64,000 nt of DNA from an uncultured bacterium (GTDB lineage: Bacteria; Cyanobacteriota; Vampirovibrionia; Gastranaerophilales; Gastranaerophilaceae). Made by a program: the position numbers and the translations under genes. Below, in pieces: positions 1-9,144 of this stretch; the first letter of the stretch is position 1, and each line of letters begins with the position of its first letter. The notes beneath the pieces were generated by a model that saw nothing but the letters and a program-made list of their open reading frames with translations, searched no databases and had not been told where the DNA came from. Location of the stretch: positions 45,301 to 109,300 of the forward strand of contig CABRZP010000006.1 of assembly GCA_902475545.1 (NCBI GenBank), written 5' to 3'.

Positions 1-443
1 TCGAGTTTTCCGTAAGGTCGGGTTCCGCCTTGTGGAAATATTCCCAGTGACCAACTTGTACTTACTACGTCACGTACGGTTTTAAATGTTGCGATTTCAG
101 GTTTAGTTCTGTCTACTGCAAAAGCTCCAAGGCGTTTAACCAGCCAGCTTAATTTTTCGTCAGGTTCAAATAATTCTTTCTTTGCCATAAATGCTATAGG
201 GCAAAGTGCTGCCATAGCTACCATTGGAGGGTCAAATATTGATACATGGTTTGCTGCATATATATATTTTCCTTTTTTGGCTTGATTTGCAGGAAGGTTT
301 TTTCGTCCTTCGATTTTAAAATTGTAGAATATTATAAAGAAGCCATATACAACAACTAATAAAAAGGTCATAAAAAATATAGTTCTGAATAAATTATATT
401 CTTTTGCATATCTTCTGTTGAAGTTGCGTACTTGTTTAGTCAT
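1..443 (-). CDS. 1-acyl-sn-glycerol-3-phosphate acyltransferase-like protein (PlsC family), partial
   Basis: The minus strand is open from an ATG at 443 to the window edge; the C-terminus lies outside. The visible 147 or so residues have one N-terminal membrane segment (about residues 25-42), then the acyltransferase HX4D motif NHVSIFDPP, FMAKKELF, GAFAVDR and FPQGGTR, the usual motif order of PlsC enzymes that acylate lysophosphatidic acid at the membrane. A strong Shine-Dalgarno (GAGGAGG) lies about 10 bases before the ATG. The start overlaps the end of the preceding plsC-like gene by 8 bases, so the two are probably translationally coupled paralogues in one operon. Which one is the main lysophosphatidate acyltransferase cannot be told from the sequence. 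Confidence 0.85.
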   Translation of the reverse strand, partial: MTKQVRNFNRRYAKEYNLFRTIFFMTFLLVVVYGFFIIFYNFKIEGRKNLPANQAKKGKYIYAANHVSIFDPPMVAMAALCPIAFMAKKELFEPDEKLSWLVKRLGAFAVDRTKPEIATFKTVRDVVSTSWSLGIFPQGGTRPYGKL

Positions 444-1125
444 TTTTACAGACCTCCTCTTCAGTTTTATTAACTTCTTCGTTAATATATTTAAATCCGG
501 TTAGTTTTTGGATCTCTTCAATCCATTTTTCTTTAACTACTTCAGGATTTTTGTCATAAGGTATAATTTCACCGATATTTACAATGATTTTGCCGGTAAA
601 TGGCCATCTTTTTACTTCATTTGTTCCAATTAATCCAACGGGAAGAATATTACATTTTGTAAGTTTAGCAAGCCCTGCAAAACCTTTAGTTACTCCCTTG
701 ATTTCGCCGGGAACACCTCGGGTTCCTTGCGGAAACATTCCAAGAACCCAGTTACTTGCTTTTATCGCCTGAACTGTTTTGATAGTTGAAGGCCCCAAGC
801 TTTCTCTGTTTACAGCGAAAGCTCCCAGCCAGTCAATCCACCATCTTAAAAAAGGAATATCAAATAGTTCTTTTTTTGCCATAAATGCTACACTTCTTGG
901 CATAACCGCAACCATTAGCGGTGGGTCTAATGTTGAAAGGTGGTTAGGACATACTATATAATTGTTATCTTTTGGAACATTTTCAAGTCCATTAATTTCA
1001 ATTCTATATACAAGTTTCAATCTTATCATGTACCCTATTTTACATACCAAAAATTGAAATAAAGTTCTCCATTTGTTAAATTGAGAGGTTTTTCTGGTAC
1101 TATATTGTTTCTTTTGTTTTGCCAT
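436..1125 (-). CDS. plsC: 1-acyl-sn-glycerol-3-phosphate acyltransferase (PlsC family)
   Basis: This 229-residue protein is of normal PlsC length. It shows NHLSTLDPP (HX4D catalytic motif, about residues 61-69), FMAKKELFDIPF, GAFAVNRES and FPQGTRGVPG in the order expected for acyltransferases of phosphatidic acid synthesis. The N-terminus is basic (KQKKQ, TRKT) and followed by a hydrophobic stretch, suggesting membrane association. GGAGAG stands about 8 bases upstream of the ATG. The 3' end overlaps the next PlsC-like gene by 8 bases. It is transcribed divergently from the phosphohexomutase gene at 1235. Confidence 0.9.
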   Translation of the reverse strand: MAKQKKQYSTRKTSQFNKWRTLFQFLVCKIGYMIRLKLVYRIEINGLENVPKDNNYIVCPNHLSTLDPPLMVAVMPRSVAFMAKKELFDIPFLRWWIDWLGAFAVNRESLGPSTIKTVQAIKASNWVLGMFPQGTRGVPGEIKGVTKGFAGLAKLTKCNILPVGLIGTNEVKRWPFTGKIIVNIGEIIPYDKNPEVVKEKWIEEIQKLTGFKYINEEVNKTEEEVCKND

Positions 1126-1234
1126 AACTATAACTCTCCATATCTGTATTAGTATTATACATAAAAATTCTTGCAGGGGCTACTTATTAATCTTTTTTTA
1201 TTGTATTATCATAGAAAATGATAAGGAGAGATAT

Positions 1235-3514
1235 ATGTTAGAATTGCAAGTGTCTGATAACGAATTAGAAAATGAGTTGTTTAAAAGTGTTTATGAAAAA
1301 ACTCCCGATTATGTCAAAAATTTGGAGTTAATGGATTTTAATAATAAAGGTGAATTTTCCTTTATTTTAAAAAAAGAACATTTGGGGCAGTATGATGAGA
1401 ATTTGAATCCGGAAGGTTTAGGTTTGAATGAGTGGTTTGCAAACTATGCTAAAGAAGCTAAAGTTTCAACTGCAGGTATTCGTGGTCCTCAAAATATTTT
1501 GAATCCGCAAGATACACGTTTCCCAATTAATCTTGTTGGTATTGTTCTTGCGACATTAGCAAAGGCTCTTGTTGCAAATGAAAAATACCCTGATAAACGA
1601 ATTGTTAAAGTTGCCGGCTGTGAAGTAAGATATAATTCTCAATTATTTTTAGATGCTATTACTAGAATTCAAGCAGCTCAAGGTATTGAAACACTTGTTC
1701 CTGTTGGTAAAAAAACTATTCCGATTTGGTTAGCTTCATTTTTGGCTTTTAAATTAGATTTGCTTGGAGGAGAGTATATTACTTCAAGTCACGGAATTTC
1801 TGTTAAAAATGCAACCAAGGATTTAAATTGCCAAGGTAGTCAATATCTTCCTGAAGAATCAATGGAATTTGTTAATAAAATTCAAGAAATATTCAATGAA
1901 GTAGAAGAAAAAGGCTATTATGAAATTAAAATCTCTGCTGCTGATAATCCATTAATAAATGAGACTGCTATGAAATTTATTGATGATGGTGTCGATTTGT
2001 ATGTTGAATACTTAAGATCTGGAGTAGCACAAAATATCAATTTGGATTTAATTAAATCATTTGAATCGAAAATTATAATTGAGAATGTTGGCGGTTCTGC
2101 GTACAGAACACTTTCACGAGTTCTGGAAAAATTAGGGATTTCTGATAAATTTAAATGGTTTAATATTGAGGAAGATCCATTTTTCCATTCTATTGGAAAA
2201 TATGATGTGACTCCAAAAGGTGAAAAAGCTTTTTATGATTATTCAGTGGATGCAACTGTTCTTGCAAAACATTCGGACGGGTCTAAATTTTTCCCTGTGA
2301 TTGATACAATGGGGTATGCTGAAAAGTTGAAAGATTTTCCTGCCGGTACAGCTGTTTTAATTACGGATCCGGATCATGACAGATTAACTGTAACTCAAAC
2401 CGAACCTGTTTCAAGAATTCCAGAATTAAATAAACTTGGTATTGATTATGTTAAATTAACAGAAGATATGGTGTTAACTGTATTTACTGCAAATCAGGCA
2501 TTTTTGATGTTGATGGATTTTTGGGCAAAACAGTTAAAATCTGAAAATCTTTGGAACAACCATCCTAGATTTATGATTAAAACAACTGCTTCAGCACTCT
2601 CTTGGGATGAGTGGGCTGCTAAAAACGGGGTTAAGGTTGTTAATGTTCCTGTTGGATTCAAAGAAATTGCTAATATAATGAAAAAAGTTGAACTTAAATT
2701 GAAAAATAATCCAGATGAAACTGTTGTTGTAGATGACGTCTTTGGTAATTCTATAGATTTAGGTATAAATCCTCGTTTGTTATTTGGCGGAGAAGAATCC
2801 GGCGGAATGATTATGGGTACAGAAGACTTGATAAAATCTCAACATGGCAGATTTGCAGTTGCAATGCGTGAGAAAAGTGCTACCGAAGCTATTATTGTTG
2901 CAGCTGCCTTGATTTCAAAACTGAAAACTTTAAATATTTCACTTTCTCAATATCTTGAAGATGTGTTTAATTCGAATAATATTATAGGTCGTTTTGATAC
3001 TCGTGTTGATATTGCTTATTACAATGAATCTGAACCTGATATTAATAAATTAAAAGAATCAAAAGTGAAGGGGGAAGCTCTCAGAACTAAAAATGATATG
3101 TTCTATTTATCAATGGCGATTGCTTTAAAGGAAAATTTAATAAATCTTGAAGATATAAAACATATTTTGAATGATAAATTTTCATCTGTTGGTTTAAATT
3201 TTGATAATTTAAAATCTGTTAAATTTGTCGGAGATGGTACATATTTAGAATTTGATGATAAATATATTGAAATCAGACCATCAGGAACTGATGCTAAAAC
3301 AAAAGCTTACGGTGGCGGGTTGAGTAAAGATGAAATTGAAAAATATGCAACTGTTTTAGGAAATTATTCCGGTGATAGGACAGAGTTGCATACATCATTG
3401 ATTCCGTCAGCTTTCTACGACGATTGTAAGGATAGAGCAATGGATTACTATTTACGCTTTGTAGACAAAGATGCGAATAATGAACCGTTTGAAATTCCGG
3501 AATATAACTTTTAA
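1235..3514 (+). CDS. phosphoglucomutase/phosphomannomutase family protein (alpha-D-phosphohexomutase)
   Basis: All four signature loops of the phosphohexomutase superfamily can be seen: the phosphoserine loop TSSHGIS (about residues 182-188, usually TASHNP), the metal loop DPDHDR (about 377-382, usually DPDGDR), the sugar-specificity loop GEESGG (about 519-524) and the phosphate-binding loop RPSGTDAKTKAYGGG (about 681). The catalytic Ser and metal Asp residues are kept. The protein should interconvert hexose 1- and 6-phosphates for cell-envelope sugar supply. At 759 residues it is clearly longer than the usual 450-620; the extra length lies in the N-terminal 90 residues, the middle and the C-terminus. 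AAGGAG precedes the ATG. Substrate preference cannot be read from the sequence. Confidence 0.88.
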   Translation: MLELQVSDNELENELFKSVYEKTPDYVKNLELMDFNNKGEFSFILKKEHLGQYDENLNPEGLGLNEWFANYAKEAKVSTAGIRGPQNILNPQDTRFPINLVGIVLATLAKALVANEKYPDKRIVKVAGCEVRYNSQLFLDAITRIQAAQGIETLVPVGKKTIPIWLASFLAFKLDLLGGEYITSSHGISVKNATKDLNCQGSQYLPEESMEFVNKIQEIFNEVEEKGYYEIKISAADNPLINETAMKFIDDGVDLYVEYLRSGVAQNINLDLIKSFESKIIIENVGGSAYRTLSRVLEKLGISDKFKWFNIEEDPFFHSIGKYDVTPKGEKAFYDYSVDATVLAKHSDGSKFFPVIDTMGYAEKLKDFPAGTAVLITDPDHDRLTVTQTEPVSRIPELNKLGIDYVKLTEDMVLTVFTANQAFLMLMDFWAKQLKSENLWNNHPRFMIKTTASALSWDEWAAKNGVKVVNVPVGFKEIANIMKKVELKLKNNPDETVVVDDVFGNSIDLGINPRLLFGGEESGGMIMGTEDLIKSQHGRFAVAMREKSATEAIIVAAALISKLKTLNISLSQYLEDVFNSNNIIGRFDTRVDIAYYNESEPDINKLKESKVKGEALRTKNDMFYLSMAIALKENLINLEDIKHILNDKFSSVGLNFDNLKSVKFVGDGTYLEFDDKYIEIRPSGTDAKTKAYGGGLSKDEIEKYATVLGNYSGDRTELHTSLIPSAFYDDCKDRAMDYYLRFVDKDANNEPFEIPEYNF

Positions 3515-3522
3515 TAAATTGT

Positions 3523-3548
3523 ACCCTGAACTTGTTTCAGGGTCTTTT
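3523..3548 (+). terminator. Rho-independent terminator made from an interspersed palindrome
   Basis: An 8-bp perfect stem (ACCCTGAA / TTCAGGGT) with a 5-base loop is followed by CTTTTTA directly after the phosphohexomutase stop. The same stem-loop occurs at 63901-63923 inside a coding region, so the terminator is a copy of a dispersed repeat. Confidence 0.75.
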
Positions 3549-3591
3549 TATATTATAATTATCTTGCGAATATATTAAATGAGGTTATTGT

Positions 3592-5325
3592 ATGTTAAGA
3601 GATTATTTTATAAATAAAATTGAAAACGCAATTGAACAAGCTGTTGCAGAAAATAAATTAGGACAAATGACAGAATATGTTAAAGGTTCTTTGTCAGTCG
3701 AAAAACCTAAAAATCCGGAATTTGGTGATTTTGCGGTTAATGTTTCTTCCCTTGCTCGTAGTGCAAGAATTGCGCCTCCGATGATTGCAAATGCTATTGT
3801 TGAATTTGTTGATAAAGAGGATAATGAATATTCTGTTATTGGCGGATTTATTAATTTTAAGGCAGGAAAAAGTCTTTTAATTGATTTGGTAGATGAAATT
3901 TTTACAAAAAATAAAGATTTTGGACGTCCTGAAAATATTGAAAAAGAAAAAATTATATTAGAGTATATTTCTGCAAATCCTACAGGTCCGTTCCATATTG
4001 GGCACGGTAGATGGGCGGCAATGGGCAGTGCTCTTGCTAATTTATTAAAATTCTACGGTCATGATGTTTATCAGGAATTTTATATCAATGATGCTGGTTC
4101 TCAAATTCAAAAACTCGGCAGATCTCTTATTATTAGAGTAAAACAAGAGTTAGGTGATAGTATTGATTTCCCAGAAGATGAAATTGAAAGAAAAAATTAT
4201 TATCCGGGAGATTATTTAATTCCTGTTGCAAAACAGTTTTTAGCTGAAAATCCGCAAGTTAAATCTGTGGCTGATGTTGATAAGATTGATTTACAAGTAT
4301 ATTGCGATTTTGCTAAAAACTATGAAGAAAAAGTTCAGCGTGATTTATTAGACAATTTTAGAGTTTCATTCGATAAATTCTATTCAGAATTGTCACTTCA
4401 TAATTCTGGAAAAGTTGAAGAATGTGTTCAAAAATTACGTGACAGCGGTAAAATTTATAATAAGGAAGGAGCTGAATGGTTTAAATCTTCAGATTATGGA
4501 GATGATCAGGACCGTGTAATTAAGAAAGCTGATGGCTCAAATACTTATTTAACAGCTGATATTGCGTATCATATAGATAAATTAGAACGCGGATTCGATA
4601 GAATGATTAATATTTGGGGAGCTGACCACCATGGTTATGTTGCTAGAGTTAAGGCCTCAATTGAAGCGTTAGGCTATAATCCTAATAAGTTAGAAGTTCT
4701 ACTCGGACAGTTGGTAAACCTTGTAATCAACGGTAATGAAGTTCGCATGGGTAAACGTAAAAATATGGTTACTCTTGAAGATTTAATTGACGAGGTTGGA
4801 GTTGATGCAACCAGATTCTGGATGTCTATGAGAAATATTGATACAACTCTTGATTTTGATATTGAGCTTGCTAAAACAAAGTCAGATGAAAATCCGGTTT
4901 TCTATGTTCAATATGCACATGCCAGAGCCTGCTCAATTATTAGAAATGCAACAAACGACAAAGTTGATACAGAAACAGGTAAAACAACCCCTGCAGTATT
5001 ATCAGAGGCTCTGTTCAATGATTTAATTGAAAATTTTGATAAAAATCTAATGAATTTGACTATTGCAGATGCAAGAAAACTTATCTTAAAACTTGAAGAG
5101 TTTAAATCTTTGATTGTTTCTTCGGCTCAATCAAGACAAGTTTATACAATTTGTCGTTATGTACAAGAGTTGGCTGCAGAATTTCATTCATTCTATAACT
5201 CTACAAGAGTTATTACAGATGATATTGAATTAACAAAAGCAAGATTGTCATTAGTTTGGGCATTTAAAACTGTTCTTGCCAATGCACTTAATATTCTTGC
5301 TGTTTCAGCTCCTGAACGTATGTAA
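3592..5325 (+). CDS. argS: arginyl-tRNA synthetase
   Basis: This class I aminoacyl-tRNA synthetase charges tRNA-Arg. It has the N-terminal additional domain typical of ArgRS (residues 1-110), the HIGH motif within NPTGPFHIGHGRW (about residue 131), the ArgRS signature EFYINDAG, and MGKRKNMV (about residue 385) in the place of KMSK. The C-terminal helical anticodon-binding domain ends at SAPERM, a common ArgRS ending. The length (577) is normal. GAGG lies just before the ATG, and a TATAAT box lies in the short gap after the upstream terminator, so the gene probably has its own promoter. Confidence 0.96.
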   Translation: MLRDYFINKIENAIEQAVAENKLGQMTEYVKGSLSVEKPKNPEFGDFAVNVSSLARSARIAPPMIANAIVEFVDKEDNEYSVIGGFINFKAGKSLLIDLVDEIFTKNKDFGRPENIEKEKIILEYISANPTGPFHIGHGRWAAMGSALANLLKFYGHDVYQEFYINDAGSQIQKLGRSLIIRVKQELGDSIDFPEDEIERKNYYPGDYLIPVAKQFLAENPQVKSVADVDKIDLQVYCDFAKNYEEKVQRDLLDNFRVSFDKFYSELSLHNSGKVEECVQKLRDSGKIYNKEGAEWFKSSDYGDDQDRVIKKADGSNTYLTADIAYHIDKLERGFDRMINIWGADHHGYVARVKASIEALGYNPNKLEVLLGQLVNLVINGNEVRMGKRKNMVTLEDLIDEVGVDATRFWMSMRNIDTTLDFDIELAKTKSDENPVFYVQYAHARACSIIRNATNDKVDTETGKTTPAVLSEALFNDLIENFDKNLMNLTIADARKLILKLEEFKSLIVSSAQSRQVYTICRYVQELAAEFHSFYNSTRVITDDIELTKARLSLVWAFKTVLANALNILAVSAPERM

Positions 5326-5341
5326 ATTTCATAAGAATTAT

Positions 5342-5377
5342 AAAAAAGACTTCTATATAGCCTAGAAGTCTTTTTTT
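5342..5377. terminator. bidirectional terminator between convergent argS and the phospholipase-D-like gene
   Basis: A-rich stem with AGACTTCT pairing AGAAGTCT around a short loop, flanked by runs of A and T on both sides, so it can stop transcription from either direction. Confidence 0.85.
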
Positions 5378-5381
5378 ATTG

Positions 5382-7202
5382 CTATCTTTTACAAAAGTCT
5401 TCTTCTTTGTCTATTTTACCGTTAAAATTATTATCAACTCCATCGGAGCAAGAACCTATTGAATCAGGTCCTTCAGCTTTAGGGTTAAATTTTAAATATT
5501 TATTAGGAATTATTTGCCATAAGTATAGGAAAAAGTTTTTGTATGATTTTGCAAATTGTGGATTATGAATTACGAGTAAATTTTCATCATTTTTGTTTTC
5601 TCCGCTATTTGAAAAATTCATAGATCCAAGAATTAGATATTCATCGTCAATTATCATTGTTTTTGAATGCATTTTTCCTGCATAGTTTTCTATTTTTAGA
5701 GGTATTCCGCAGTTTCGCAGAATTGCGTGTTTTGTGTTTCTGCTGTAAACATTATTTGCATCCATTATTATTCGAACATCAATTCCTCTTTTTTTCGCTT
5801 TAATTAATTCATTGGATATATTTGTATGTGTTATTAAAAATGTTGGAATATAAATGTAATTCTTTGAGTTTCTAATTAACTGAACTATACGAACTGACGC
5901 CTTATCTTGAGGTGAAAAATAAACTTCAATTGTAGAATTATCTATTTGAAACTTATTTGAGGTCCCGTTTTTTGATTTTTTGTTATGGAATTTGCCGGAA
6001 ATCATTTGTTCAAATTCTTGAGTATAAAGATTTGCAATATCTGCTGATTCGATTATCGCAATATTGTTAGCATCATATCCGCTTGTACCTGTTGCAGAAA
6101 AATTCATAGAGCCTGTAAAAACTGTTTTTCGGTCAAAGATTATAAATTTATTATGCATAAGCATATTGCTTTGTGTTATTGATTCTGTTTTATCAGAGCG
6201 GGATTCATCGGCTATATTTTTAATAATTTCGTTCCCTTTATAATAAGTTTTTGTACTGTCAAAATTTTCATCATATACAAATCTTATTTTTACATTTCGA
6301 GATTTTGCCGCTTTTAATGCGGAAGTTATAGCCGTAATATCTTCATATCCGTATATTGCAATGTCAATATTTTCTTTTGAATTATTGATTAGGTTTATAA
6401 AAGCTTTACATTCATTTGTAGAACAATGATTGTTTGGTTTTAAAGTTTTTGTGAAGTTAGTATAGTATAATTTTATATTACCATTTGATATGACAAGAGG
6501 CGGTTCTTTTACTGGCGGAATATTAACTATTTCACTGTTTTTATTAACTTTGAATATCTTTTTGGATTTCTCTTCATAGTTATGACAGTATTTGCAGGGA
6601 ATTGCACCCTCAGGAAGCTGTTTTTGCGGAATTAGAACTGTGTCGTGGGCAAGTTTTCCGAACTTACAGTCCAGAGTATGATATTTGTTTGAGTGATGAT
6701 TTAATATAACAAGGTTAAGTTTTTTAGAATTTTTTAAATGTTCTTTAAATTTTTGCGGATTGCCATTTTTCCCTGAGAGTATACCAAAGCCGCTGTTTTT
6801 CAGAAGCGTTTTATATTCAAGACCGTTTATTCTTATTTTTGCATACTGGCATTCGCTTGTTACCCTGCCGGTTGTTTTAATGGTGACTTTCTTATTCTGT
6901 AAGGTGTTTTGTGCAAATTCCTGTGCCAGATATCCAAGATTAATCATATCAATTTTGCTTAATCTCAAGGGTTTTGAATATTTATTATAAAATTCGACTG
7001 ATGGTTCCAGTGAATAACTTTCAATACTATCTATGCAAAAAATCTCATTATTTGATATTGTTTTGTTTTTATCAAGGTCAATTCCAATTTTTGTCGGTGA
7101 AAATACTGTCAAAATCTCTTTTGATTTGCCTGATTCAATTATAAATATTGAAAATGCACTAAACAGTATAAGCAGCAATAATGTTGTAAGAAATTTTTTC
7201 AT
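5382..7202 (-). CDS. secreted or membrane-anchored phospholipase D-like protein with SNase-like, Cys/His and Ca-binding-like segments
   Basis: The 606 residues start with a hydrophobic signal/anchor (3-22). An EF-hand-like loop IDLDKNKTISNNE follows at 41-53. Residues 70-145 resemble a staphylococcal-nuclease fold piece (YLAQEFAQ, LQNKKVTI, GLEYKTLLKNSGFG), and 175-206 have the pattern HTLDC...AIPCKYCH, possibly a metal site. Two complete PLD HKD motifs occur at 350-357 (MHNKFIIFD, then GSMNFS) and 512-519 (MHSKTMIID, then GSMNFS), so the phosphodiesterase active site should be intact. The C-terminus CSDGVDNNFNGKIDKEEDFC resembles the DGxDNxxxGxxDE metal-binding repeats of surface proteins. 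It likely acts outside the cytoplasm on nucleic acid or phospholipid; the substrate is unknown. The start shares one base with the upstream deacetylase stop (TAATG). Confidence 0.8.
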   Translation of the reverse strand: MKKFLTTLLLLILFSAFSIFIIESGKSKEILTVFSPTKIGIDLDKNKTISNNEIFCIDSIESYSLEPSVEFYNKYSKPLRLSKIDMINLGYLAQEFAQNTLQNKKVTIKTTGRVTSECQYAKIRINGLEYKTLLKNSGFGILSGKNGNPQKFKEHLKNSKKLNLVILNHHSNKYHTLDCKFGKLAHDTVLIPQKQLPEGAIPCKYCHNYEEKSKKIFKVNKNSEIVNIPPVKEPPLVISNGNIKLYYTNFTKTLKPNNHCSTNECKAFINLINNSKENIDIAIYGYEDITAITSALKAAKSRNVKIRFVYDENFDSTKTYYKGNEIIKNIADESRSDKTESITQSNMLMHNKFIIFDRKTVFTGSMNFSATGTSGYDANNIAIIESADIANLYTQEFEQMISGKFHNKKSKNGTSNKFQIDNSTIEVYFSPQDKASVRIVQLIRNSKNYIYIPTFLITHTNISNELIKAKKRGIDVRIIMDANNVYSRNTKHAILRNCGIPLKIENYAGKMHSKTMIIDDEYLILGSMNFSNSGENKNDENLLVIHNPQFAKSYKNFFLYLWQIIPNKYLKFNPKAEGPDSIGSCSDGVDNNFNGKIDKEEDFCKR

Positions 7203-8044
7203 TATTCCAGATTCTTGTAATTTGTAATATCAAAACCAAGACGTTTAATAGTGTCTTGAAGCGTTTTATTTTGTGTAATTGAAAATTCTTTTGTATGGCA
7301 ATTCTTAGTTGTATTGTTGTATTTGCAAGGGTGAATAAGAGCTTCTGTTATAGACTCTTCTTCAATTGCTTCCAATCCGTATTTAATTGCATCTGCATCC
7401 ATCATGCCAGTGTAGCCAACACCTATGATAAAATCGTTAGTTTTTAAGCCATATTCGTCAATAGTTTTTTTATTAATTCGTGTAAAGTATCTTAAAAGTG
7501 CAATTTTAATCAGGTTTATCGGATAATTAATGTTAAGATGTTTTTCAAGTTTTGGAATAAAATACAGTTCTTCTTGCTGTGTTCTAACATATTTTATATT
7601 ATATTCTTTTGCAAGTTTGCAGGTTAATTTAAAGATTTCAGGTATTGCGTGAGTATGTACATGTGAGTCTAAGTGGTCAACTTTAGTTTGAGATATCACT
7701 TTTTCTATTTGAGCTCTGAATTCTGCTTCAATTTGTCCTAATAATTCCTTTTTATTTTGATTTAGTATTAAATAACTGTACCCGACATTAAAGTTCTCTT
7801 CATTATCTGTTAATAAAGGACAGTCAGTTAGAGATTTTCCTTCCATTATATTTAGATGCACTGCGATTCCTAAATTTGGGCAATCAGGCAATATATCATG
7901 TACTGCACTTTCAAATGCTTCGCCGTTTGCACAAAGGCTTGCACTGGTAAGAAATCCATTTACATAACCCTCTAAAACAGCTTGATTATGATATTGGGTT
8001 AATCCAAAATCATCAGCATTTAAAATAAACTTCTTATTTATCAT
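7202..8044 (-). CDS. ChbG/HpnK (YdjC-type) carbohydrate deacetylase
   Basis: The 280-residue protein begins with the family signature LNADDFGLT, has GIAVHLNIMEG and the metal/catalytic DSHVHTH motif (about residues 153-159), and ends with the pattern HPCKYN seen in this fold. Family members are metal-dependent deacetylases of acetylated amino sugars (chitooligosaccharides, or an intermediate of hopanoid tailoring). AAGGAT lies shortly before the ATG. It is the first gene of a two-gene minus-strand unit with the PLD-like protein (one-base overlap) and is divergent from the glycosyltransferase at 8108, which fits a role in envelope glycans. Confidence 0.85.
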   Translation of the reverse strand: MINKKFILNADDFGLTQYHNQAVLEGYVNGFLTSASLCANGEAFESAVHDILPDCPNLGIAVHLNIMEGKSLTDCPLLTDNEENFNVGYSYLILNQNKKELLGQIEAEFRAQIEKVISQTKVDHLDSHVHTHAIPEIFKLTCKLAKEYNIKYVRTQQEELYFIPKLEKHLNINYPINLIKIALLRYFTRINKKTIDEYGLKTNDFIIGVGYTGMMDADAIKYGLEAIEEESITEALIHPCKYNNTTKNCHTKEFSITQNKTLQDTIKRLGFDITNYKNLE

Positions 8045-8107
8045 TTACATATCCTTGCATAAAATTTTATAAAATAATATAATCATGATAGTAGAAAGAG
8101 AGAATAA

Positions 8108-9061
8108 ATGCAAACACCGAGATTAGCTGTAATAGTACCATGTTTTAATGAAGAATTATGTGTTGAACAAACTGCAAAAAGGCTTCTTGAAGTTTTGCTC
8201 ATGCTTATCAATAAAGGTAAAATAGCAAATGACAGCTATTTATATTTTATTGATGATGGTTCGACTGATAAAACATGGGATATTATTGAATATTTGCACG
8301 CTCAAACTCCGATGGTAAAAGGCAAGAAATTCATCAGAAATTACGGAAACCAGAAAGCAATTGTTGCAGGTTTGGAAGGTGTTAGAAATATCGGCTGTGA
8401 TTGTGTTGTTTCTATTGATGCGGATTTGCAGCAGGATGAACTTGCTATTGAGCGATTTGTTGATGAATATGTGAAAGGTTTTGATGTAGTTTTAGGAATT
8501 AGAAATAATCGTAAAACAGACGGTTTTATTAAGAAAACTACTGCTGTGATGTTTTATAAATTAATGAATATTTTAGGTGCCAAAATACCGGTTAATCATT
8601 CAGATTATCGTCTTGTAAGTAATAAAGCTTTAGAAGTAATGAAGTTGTATCAGGAAAAAGATTTATTTTTACGTGGATTTTTCTACGAAGTGGGGCTTAA
8701 AACGACTACTATAAACTTTGATGTTAAGCCACGTATGGCAGGTGCATCAAAATTTAATTTTATGTCACTTATGGCTCTTGCTTTAAACGGAATAACTTCT
8801 TTCAGTATTGTTCCTTTACGAATTATAGCAGTTTTAGGTTTTATAATGTTTGTTTTGTCTATAATAGTTGGATTAGAAACAATTTATGAAAAAATTTTTC
8901 TTGGAGATTCTCCAAACGGATACGCAACAATGATTATAATGTTGACCTTTTTTGGTGGCTTGCAAATATTCTGTCTTGGGGTGATTGGGGAGTACGTAGG
9001 TCAAGTTTATCGTGAAGTTAAGTCTCGCCCAAGATATATTACGGATAAAGAGTTAATTTAA
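8108..9061 (+). CDS. family 2 glycosyltransferase of the polyprenyl-phosphate glycosyltransferase type
   Basis: The catalytic domain (about residues 5-230) shows VPCFNEE, IDDGSTD (about 47) and DADLQQDE (about 103), the nucleotide-sugar and metal motifs of GT2 enzymes. Two C-terminal membrane segments (about 238-260 and 273-297) give the architecture of DPM1/ArnC/GtrB proteins, which move a sugar from a nucleotide donor to undecaprenyl phosphate at the inner membrane. KFNFMSLMALALNGITSFS just before the membrane region is typical of this group. The donor sugar cannot be inferred. TATAAT about 35 bases upstream and AGAGAG before the ATG suggest its own promoter. Confidence 0.88.
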   Translation: MQTPRLAVIVPCFNEELCVEQTAKRLLEVLLMLINKGKIANDSYLYFIDDGSTDKTWDIIEYLHAQTPMVKGKKFIRNYGNQKAIVAGLEGVRNIGCDCVVSIDADLQQDELAIERFVDEYVKGFDVVLGIRNNRKTDGFIKKTTAVMFYKLMNILGAKIPVNHSDYRLVSNKALEVMKLYQEKDLFLRGFFYEVGLKTTTINFDVKPRMAGASKFNFMSLMALALNGITSFSIVPLRIIAVLGFIMFVLSIIVGLETIYEKIFLGDSPNGYATMIIMLTFFGGLQIFCLGVIGEYVGQVYREVKSRPRYITDKELI

Positions 9062-9079
9062 TTATAGGAGAAGATATAT

Positions 9080-9130
9080 ATGCTAAAAACTAATAATATC
9101 AAGAAAATCGGGGGGGGGGTAACCTATTAA
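9080..9130 (+). other. upstream reading frame of the pilin-like gene, interrupted at a poly-G tract
   Basis: An ATG at 9080 is preceded by a good Shine-Dalgarno (TAGGAG, 9064-9069). Its frame reads MLKTNNIKKIGGGVTY and stops at 9128-9130. Adding one G to (or removing two from) the G-run at 9110-9119 would join it to the downstream pilin-like frame, giving IKKI-Gly4-NLLKLNGSVFERLAFTLAEV. This is probably the true N-terminus of the gene at 9145, out of frame in this copy. Confidence 0.7.
9110..9119 (+). repeat. homopolymeric tract of ten G
   Basis: Ten consecutive G in an AT-rich region, within the first codons of a pilin-like gene. With 11 or 8 G the ATG at 9080 is in frame with the rest of the gene; with 10 it is not. 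Candidate slipped-strand phase-variation site; a homopolymer sequencing error would look the same. Confidence 0.7.
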
Positions 9131-9144
9131 AGCTCAATGGTAGT

